Source of the DNA: Budorcas taxicolor
Taxonomy: Eukaryota > Chordata > Mammalia > Artiodactyla > Bovidae
NCBI RefSeq assembly: GCF_023091745.1
Contig: NC_068934.1
Location: 18,554,434-18,618,433, forward strand
Length of the DNA stretch: 64,000 bases
Direction: 5' to 3'
A program made the position numbers and the translations under genes. Shown in pieces: positions 58,535-64,000 of this stretch (its first letter is position 1; the number at the start of each line of letters is the position of its first letter). The notes under the pieces were generated by a model. It saw only the letters and a program-made list of their open reading frames with translations. It searched no databases and had not been told where the DNA came from.

Positions 58535-58660
58535 GGGGACACAGCACTGGCTTTCTGTTCTGTTCCCATGTCTGCCTCTAATTTGCTGAGTGATAAAGAG
58601 CAAGTTACTTAATCCCTCTGATTTCTAAGATTTCTTTTGTGTTCTAAAATATTACTAATT
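58535..58660 (+). repeat. MIR remnant
   Basis: GAGCAAGTTACTTAATCCCT and flanking text match the MIR core. A Bov-tA lies just downstream. Confidence 0.65.
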
Positions 58661-58675
58661 TGTATTTCAGAAGTG

Positions 58676-58890
58676 GGGGCTTCCCTGTTGACTCAGTGGT
58701 AAAGAATCTGTCTGCCAATGAAAGCGATGTTGGTTTGATCCCTGGGTGGGGGAGATCCCCTGGAGAAGGAAATGGCAACCTACTCCAGTATTCTTGCGTG
58801 GGCAATCCCATGGACAGAGGAGCTTGGTGGGCTATAGGAGCCTGGAAATCCATGCAGTTACAAAAGAGTTGGACACAATTTGGTGACTAA
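58676..58890 (+). mobile_element. Bov-tA SINE, sense
   Basis: GGGCTTCCCTGTTGACTCAG to ACACAATTTGGTGACTAAAC, with GGTTTGATCCCTGGGTGGGG as box B. Confidence 0.9.
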
Positions 58891-59302
58891 ACAACAACAA
58901 ATTTCAGATATGCTAAAATTGAATAATAATATCATGAGTCTTTCATCTGAAAATGTAGCTGAACTCATTTTGAGGTGGTTTATATTTTTAGCCGGTACCA
59001 TCTCTCTCATTTCTTTAACCATCTCTTGAATATTTAAAGGTCCTTATGTTTCTCCTTAGTTCATTAAGTAGAATTTAATTTTACTTGCCTCAGGTGTCTT
59101 TCTTCCTAGTTTTGAGCAATTTCCCTTCACTTTTAGGTAATGGCATTTGCTCTTCTGGGTCATGCCTTCCTAACAGTAAGTTTGTATATGACTAATTATG
59201 ACCCAATTGGAAGATAATGATGGTGACTATGACTGTTACATTATAGTTCACTAAATGATTTCAAGTCTGTTTTACTTAATCCTCATAATAATCCCATTCG
59301 GT

Positions 59303-59420
59303 GGAACTTCCCTGGCAGTCCAGTGGTTAAGACTCTGTGCTTTCAGTAAAGGGGGCACAGGTTCAGTCCCTGGTCAGAGAACTAAGGTCCTGAAAGCTTC
59401 ATGACGTGTGCGCATGCACA
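59303..59420 (+). repeat. CHR-type SINE, sense
   Basis: GGAACTTCCCTGGCAGTCCA and ACAGGTTCAGTCCCTGGTCA; it ends in a CA-rich stretch (about 59412-59450) that probably grew from its tail. Confidence 0.8.
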
Positions 59421-59747
59421 CACACAGAACACACAACACACACCCAATTAGGTAGGAATAAGTATTGAGTCCATTTTTCAGATGAAACAGCGCTCAGCAA
59501 GGTTATAGTCAGAGAGCTATAGGTAGTAAATCAGAGACTTGACCTCAGATCCTCTGATACCCAGAGTCTGTTTTCTTTCCACTATTCTGCTTGATCTCCA
59601 CTCTAGTCCCCCTCTCAGACCTACCATGTGGCTTGTAGGGGAGTTGCACTTAATGACTACAGACTGGAGATGGGCCATGTTGGGAGGGATGGGACCAGGA
59701 AGCAGTAATCTGGAAGAGAGAAAGGAATTACCGTGCCATGCAACAGT

Positions 59748-59945
59748 TGGGCTTCCCTGGTGGCTCAGAGGTAGAGTCCGCCTGCAAGATGGGAAACCTA
59801 GGTTCGAGTCTTGGATCAAGAAGATCCCCTGGAGAAGGAAATGGCAACCCACTCCAGTATTCTTACCTGGAAAATCGCATGGACGGAGGAGCCTGGTGGG
59901 CTATAATTCATGGGTCGCAAAGAGTCAAACATGACTGAATGACTA
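59748..59945 (+). mobile_element. Bov-tA SINE, sense
   Basis: GGGCTTCCCTGGTGGCTCAG to AAACATGACTGAATGACTAA. Well preserved. Confidence 0.92.
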
Positions 59946-60721
59946 ATGCTTCACTTTGATGTGACAGTTACTTTGTTAAGCACCTTCCATGCCCCATTTA
60001 ATCCTTTAAATTTTGTTATGTCGGTGCTATTTCTTCTGCATTTACAGTTAGGGAAACTGAGGCACTGTGTTATTAGGAGATATATCTTACTGTTAGTTGT
60101 AGGAGAACCTGGAGTCGTTTCTCCAACTCAATGCCTTCAAAAACCACAGAAGGGAAGGAGAAACATCATTAGAGGGAGTCGCTGCCTTGGATAGAATAGA
60201 ACAAGAGCTTAAGATGCACTGGGCTTGAGCTGAGGTCACAGATACTGTTTTCTGCACTGATTCCCTCCCTAAAATCCCTCTGACAGACCCAGCTCATGGA
60301 GCAGACTAGATGACTAACAGCTGGGTAATGGTTCCTGATACCAAACTCTTGAGGGCCTTTCTTGAAGATTACGTCTCTATGCATACCCTTTTGCTGCCAC
60401 GCGCAGTGAATTTGCTTTAGAGTTACATGCAGTGCTTTACAGTTTTATCAGTGTATAAACTTTCATATCTTTATGTCATCAACTGAATAATATTACCAGA
60501 TGACTTTGTTATTTTAATTGACAAAATAATTTATCTTCTTTTCATAAGACTTAAAAGATTTCTCTTAACATGAATATTAATTTCTCTCAAATTATATCAA
60601 TTTCTATAAACACAGGCACTTAAAAATCTCAGTTCAGAATTAAAGCATAGACCTTAAAAAAAAAAAGAATTCTGGTCAGATCTGTTTCACTTAAGATTCT
60701 GTGCTGCTGTTTTCCTTACAG

Positions 60722-60852
60722 ATCATGGAAGAAACCTACAAAATGGAGTTCATGTATAGTGGCGTGGAGAACAAGCAGGTGGTGATTATCCATCACATGA
60801 GGCTGCAGGCCAAAGCCTTGCAACTTATAGTAACAGCACGGACTGCTCGAGG
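60722..60852 (+). CDS. INTS4: INTS4 coding exon o (131 nt, about residues 700-743)
   Basis: Forty-three codons, IMEETYKMEFMYSGVENKQV, VIIHHMRLQAKALQLIVTAR and TAR, plus two bases of Gly. The acceptor is TTTTCCTTACAG and the donor GG|GTAAGA. This is the last INTS4 exon visible; the C-terminal part that contacts INTS9-INTS11 in known structures would be encoded downstream. No further exon is found between 60853 and 64000. Confidence 0.97.
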
Positions 60853-60952
60853 GTAAGATGTGTGGTTGGCAAAAAAAGGGTGGCCCAGTCCTTTTAAAGA
60901 CACCTAAAAATACATTCAGAGATCTCACCAAGGTTAATGATGCGTGAAATTA

Positions 60953-61160
60953 TATTCCCTGGTGGCTCAGACAGTAAAGATTCCATCTGCAATGTAGGAG
61001 ACCTGGGTTCGATCCCTGGGTCGGGAAGATCCCCTGGAGAAGGAAATGGCAACCCACTCCAGTATTCCTGCCTGGGAAATCTCATGGACAGAGGAGTCTG
61101 GTGGACTACAGTCCATAGGGTCACAGAGAGTCAGGCACGACTGAGTGACTAACACTTTCA
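60953..61160 (+). mobile_element. Bov-tA SINE, sense
   Basis: ATTCCCTGGTGGCTCAGACA to CACGACTGAGTGACTAACAC, with a near-consensus B box GGGTTCGATCCCTGGGTCGG. It lies 100 bases downstream of exon o. Confidence 0.92.
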
Positions 61161-61384
61161 GTGTTACTTTTCACCTAAGGGATATTGCAAGCTCTTCATT
61201 TCTTGAGATATTCCAAATTCCATTCTTAGATCATATTAGATCCCTGGCAAAACCCTTCAGTGGCTCTTCATTTCCTACAGCAGAACATAGGATTTCATCT
61301 GGCAACGAAGTATACTATATGATCCCTGATAGATTTCTTTAAGAATTTTGTGCCTGAACCATTTTGTTTTCTCTTCTGAAGGGA

Positions 61385-63235
61385 CTAGTGCTTTGTCTTG
61401 GGCAGTAAAGACAAATTTTGAGACTGTCTGGTGCTGTGAGACTACTTTGTTCAGATCTTAACCTTTCTACTTACTCATTATTTGATTATAGACATGTTTT
61501 GTTTTTTCTTTAGCCCCTCTGAGCCTTGTTTCCCTGCCTGTAAAATGAGAATGATGATAGTATCTATCTCGTAAGGTTTCCATGAAGAATCAGTCAGTTC
61601 AGTAGCTCAGTCGTGTTCGACTGCAACCCCATGGACTGCAGGACGCCAGGCCTCCTTGTCCATCACCAACTCCTGGAGTTTACCCAAACTCAAGTCCATT
61701 GAGTCGGTGATACCATCCAACCATCTCATCCTCTGTCGTCCCTTTCTCCTCCCACCTTCAATCTTTCCCAGCATCAGGGTCTTTTCAAATGAGTCCGTTC
61801 TTCGCATCAGGTGGCCAAAGTATTGGAGTTTCAGCTTCAACATCAGACCTTTCAATGAATATTCAGGACTGATTTCCTTTAGGATGGACTGGTTGGATCT
61901 CCTTGCAGTCCAAAGGACTTTCAGTTGTCTTCTCTAACACCACAGTTCAAAAGCATCAATTCTTCGGCACTCAGCTTTCTTTATAGTCCAACTCTCACAC
62001 CCGTACATGACTACTAGAAAAACCATAGCTTTGACTAGATGGACCTTTGTTGGCTAAGTAATGTTTCTGCTTTTGAATATGCTCTCTAGGTTGGTCATAA
62101 CTTTTCTTCCAAGGAGCAAGAAGAGTCTTTTCATTTCATGGCTGTAATCACCATCTGCAGTGATTTTGGAGCCCCAAAAAATAAAGTCTGACACTGTTTC
62201 CACTGTTTCCCCATCTGTTTCCCATGAAGTGATGGGACCAGATGCCATGATCTTCGTTTTCTGAATGTTGAGCTTTAAGCCAACTTTTTCACTCTCCTCT
62301 TTCACTTTCATCAAGAGGCTCTTTAGTTCTTCTTCACTTTGTGCCATAAGGGTGGTGTCATCTGCATATCTGAGGTTATTAGTATTTCTCTTGGCAATCT
62401 TGATTCCAGCTTGTGCTTTGATTCTAGCCCAGTGTTTTTCATGATGTACTCTGCATAGAAATTAAATAAAGCAGGGGGACAATATACAGCCTTGACCTTT
62501 TGGAACCAGTTTGTTGTTCCATGTCCAGTTGTAACTGTTGGTTCCTGACCTGCATATAGGTTTCTCAAGAGGCAGGTCAGGTGGTCTGGTATTCCCATCT
62601 CTTTCACACAATCAAAGGCTTTGGCATAGTCAGTAAAGCAGAAATAGATGTTTTTCTGGAACTCTCTTGCTTTTTCCATGATCCAACGAATGTTGGCAAT
62701 TTGATCTCTGTTCCTCTGCCTTTTCTAAAACCAGCTTGAACATCTGGAAGTTTATGGTTCATGTACTTCTGAAGCCTGGCTTGGAGAATTTTGAGCATTG
62801 CTTTACTAGCATGTGAGATGAGTGCAATTGTGCGGTAGTTTGAACATTCTTTGGCATTGCCTTTCTTTGGGATTGGAATGAAAACTGACCTTTTCCAGTC
62901 CTGTGGCCACTGCTGAGTTTTCCAAATTTGCTGGGATATTGAGTGCAACACTTTCACAGCATCATCTTTCAGGATTTGAAATAGCTCAACAGGAATTCCC
63001 TCACCTCCACTAGCTTTGTTCCTAGCGATGCTTCCTAAGGCCCACTTGACTTACATTCCAAGATGTCTGGCTCTAGGTGAGTGATCACACCATTGTGATT
63101 ATCTGGGTTGTGAAAATCTTTTTCGTATAGTTCTTCTGTGTATTTCTTGCCACCTCTTCATAATGTCTTCTGCCATGAATAATGAATGGGGTAAAATGTG
63201 TAAAAGCACTAACATGGTACTTGGTACAACATCTG
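61385..63235 (+). repeat. MIR SINE split by a BovB
   Basis: MIR text at 61385-61590 (CCCCTCTGAGCCTTGTTTCC, GTAAAATGAGAATGATGATA) resumes at 63173-63235 (GTGTAAAAGCACTAACATGG, TACTTGGTACAACATCTG). The two parts join as one element if the BovB between them is removed. Confidence 0.82.
61591..63172 (-). mobile_element. BovB LINE, 1.6 kb 3' part, inside a MIR
   Basis: CCATGAAGAAT (61580-61590) and CCATGAATAAT (63173-63183) flank it as an 11-bp target duplication with one mismatch. Antisense frames read QQIWKTQQWPQDWKRSVFIP (62604-62957), CFTDYAKAFDCVKEMGIPDH (62323-62679, with a deletion after FDCV), and KVGLKLNIQKTKIMASGPIT (62054-62347). Several frameshifts; non-functional. Confidence 0.93.
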
Positions 63236-64000
63236 CTGGATCATGGAGAAAGCAAGAGAGTCCCAGAAAAACATCTACTTCTGCTTTATTGACTATGCCA
63301 AAGCCTTTGACTGTGTGGATCACAATAAACTGTTGAAAATTCTGAAAGAGATGGGAATACCAGACCACCTGACCTGCCTCATGAGAAATCTGTATGCAGG
63401 TGAGGAAGCAACAGTTAGAACTGGACATGGAACAATAGACTGGTTCCAAATAGGAAAAGGAGTGCGTCAAGGCTGTATATTGTCACCCTGCTTATTTAAC
63501 TTATATTCCTAGTACAGCATGAGAAACACTGGACTGGAAGAAACACAAGCTGGAATCAAGACTGCCGGGAGAAATATCAATACCCTCAGATATGCAGATG
63601 ACACCACCCTTACGGCAGAAAGTGAAGAGGAGCTAAAAAACCTCTTGATGAAAGTGAAAGAAGAGAGTGAAAAAGTTGGCTTAAAGCTCAACATTCAGAA
63701 AACGAAGATCATGGCATCTGGTCCCACCATTTCATGGGAAATAGATGGGGAAACAGTGGAAACAGTGTCAGACTTTATTTTTTGGGGCTCCAAAATCACT
63801 GCAGATGGTGACTGCAGCCATGAAATTAAAAGACGCTTACTCCTTGGAAGAAAAGTTATGACCAACCTAGATAGCATATTCAAAAGCAGAGACATTACTT
63901 TGCCGACTAAGGTCCGTCTAGTCAAGGCTATGGTTTTTCCAGTGGTCATGTATGGATGTGAGAGTTGGACTGTGAAGAAGGCTGAGCGCCGAAGAATTGA
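63236..64000 (+). mobile_element. BovB LINE, sense, reverse transcriptase region open except one stop
   Basis: The + frame from 63243 reads QKNIYFCFIDYAKAFDCVDH (RT motif A with the catalytic Asp), TGHGTIDWFQIGKGVRQGCI (motif B) and, after a TAG at 63510-63512, continues in the same frame with LRYADDTTLTAESEEELKNL (YADD, motif C) through SRDITLPTKVRLVKAMVFPV to the window end. Apart from that stop codon no frame break is seen over 758 bases, so this is the best-kept copy here. RTE-clade reverse transcriptases copy LINE RNA at the target site. The 5' part is missing. Confidence 0.94.

Larger units (their letters stand above)
58382..60721 (+). other. INTS4: INTS4 intron between exons n and o
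   Basis: It holds a MIR remnant (58535-58660), two sense Bov-tA copies (58676-58890, 59748-59945) and a sense CHR SINE (59303-59420) with a following CA-rich stretch (about 59412-59450). The 58900-59300 and 59950-60721 stretches show no recognisable element. Confidence 0.7.
3570..60852 (+). other. INTS4: INTS4 gene, internal portion (15 coding exons, 14 complete introns)
   Basis: INTS4 is a nuclear scaffold subunit of the Integrator complex. With INTS9 and the endonuclease INTS11 it forms the cleavage module that cuts snRNA precursors and nascent RNA Polymerase II transcripts; its role resembles that of symplekin in the 3'-end machinery (established knowledge). Seen here: fifteen + strand exons whose translations join in frame and match the human protein as I recall it, with only scattered substitutions, over about residues 122-743. 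The N-terminal part is HEAT-repeat helical text; the later part leads into the C-terminal region outside the window. Exon lengths are 107, 186, 51, 89, 121, 72, 175, 206, 143, 116, 134, 158, 94, 81 and 131 nt. Exons of 186, 51, 72 and 81 nt could be skipped without losing frame. Start and stop codons lie outside the window. Confidence 0.97.

Noticed and set aside
63243..64000. Reverse transcriptase as a domesticated host gene, retron or defence system
   Set aside because: Its motifs, 3' parts and neighbours match BovB LINE copies. It has a stop codon and no associated non-coding RNA or effector gene.
1..64000. CRISPR arrays, phage or bacterial operons
   Set aside because: The repeats are eukaryotic SINE/LINE elements, the gene is split by GT-AG introns, and no array of regular spacers exists.

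Overview
This is a mammalian genomic window from a ruminant, almost certainly a bovid. The evidence is its repeat content: many BovB (RTE-type) LINE fragments, Bov-tA and Bov-A2 SINEs, CHR-type tRNA-Glu SINEs and an artiodactyl L1 3' end. Species cannot be settled by eye. The window is intronic and AT-rich apart from short exons. No prokaryotic features, CRISPR array, rRNA gene or free-standing tRNA gene was seen.

The only intact host gene is INTS4 (Integrator complex subunit 4) on the + strand. Fifteen consecutive internal coding exons lie between 3570 and 60852 and total 1864 nt. They encode about residues 122-743 of a protein of about 963 aa (numbering from my recollection of the human protein). 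Every junction keeps frame and uses GT-AG borders, and no coding exon is broken. The promoter, the first exons (about three) and the last exons (about five) lie outside the window. One intron (44190-47831) has the marks of a U12-type (minor spliceosome) intron: a GTATCCTC donor and a TTACTTAAC branch site shortly before the acceptor.

Layout. 1-1445: 5' part of an antisense BovB. 2218-2699: a Tigger-derived MITE. 3570-3676: first exon in the window. 3677-18960: a 15.3 kb intron with many repeats, including an antisense L1 (13851-18375) split by two BovB copies and two facing Bov-tA SINEs. 18961-31090: six exons with SINE-bearing introns between them. 31091-44189: CHR SINEs, old L1 text, BovB copies and three exons. 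44190-47831: the U12-type intron, carrying a full-length dead antisense PSME1 retrocopy. 47832-60852: five exons, with a second retrocopy fragment, a second copy of the same MITE and several Bov-tA SINEs. 61385-64000: a MIR split by an antisense BovB, followed head-to-head by a sense BovB that is nearly open to the window edge.

I found no new multi-gene system. The observations most worth a second look are the U12-type intron and its retrocopy, the nested transposon stack, the head-to-head BovB pair, and two MITE copies with the same internal-deletion junction.
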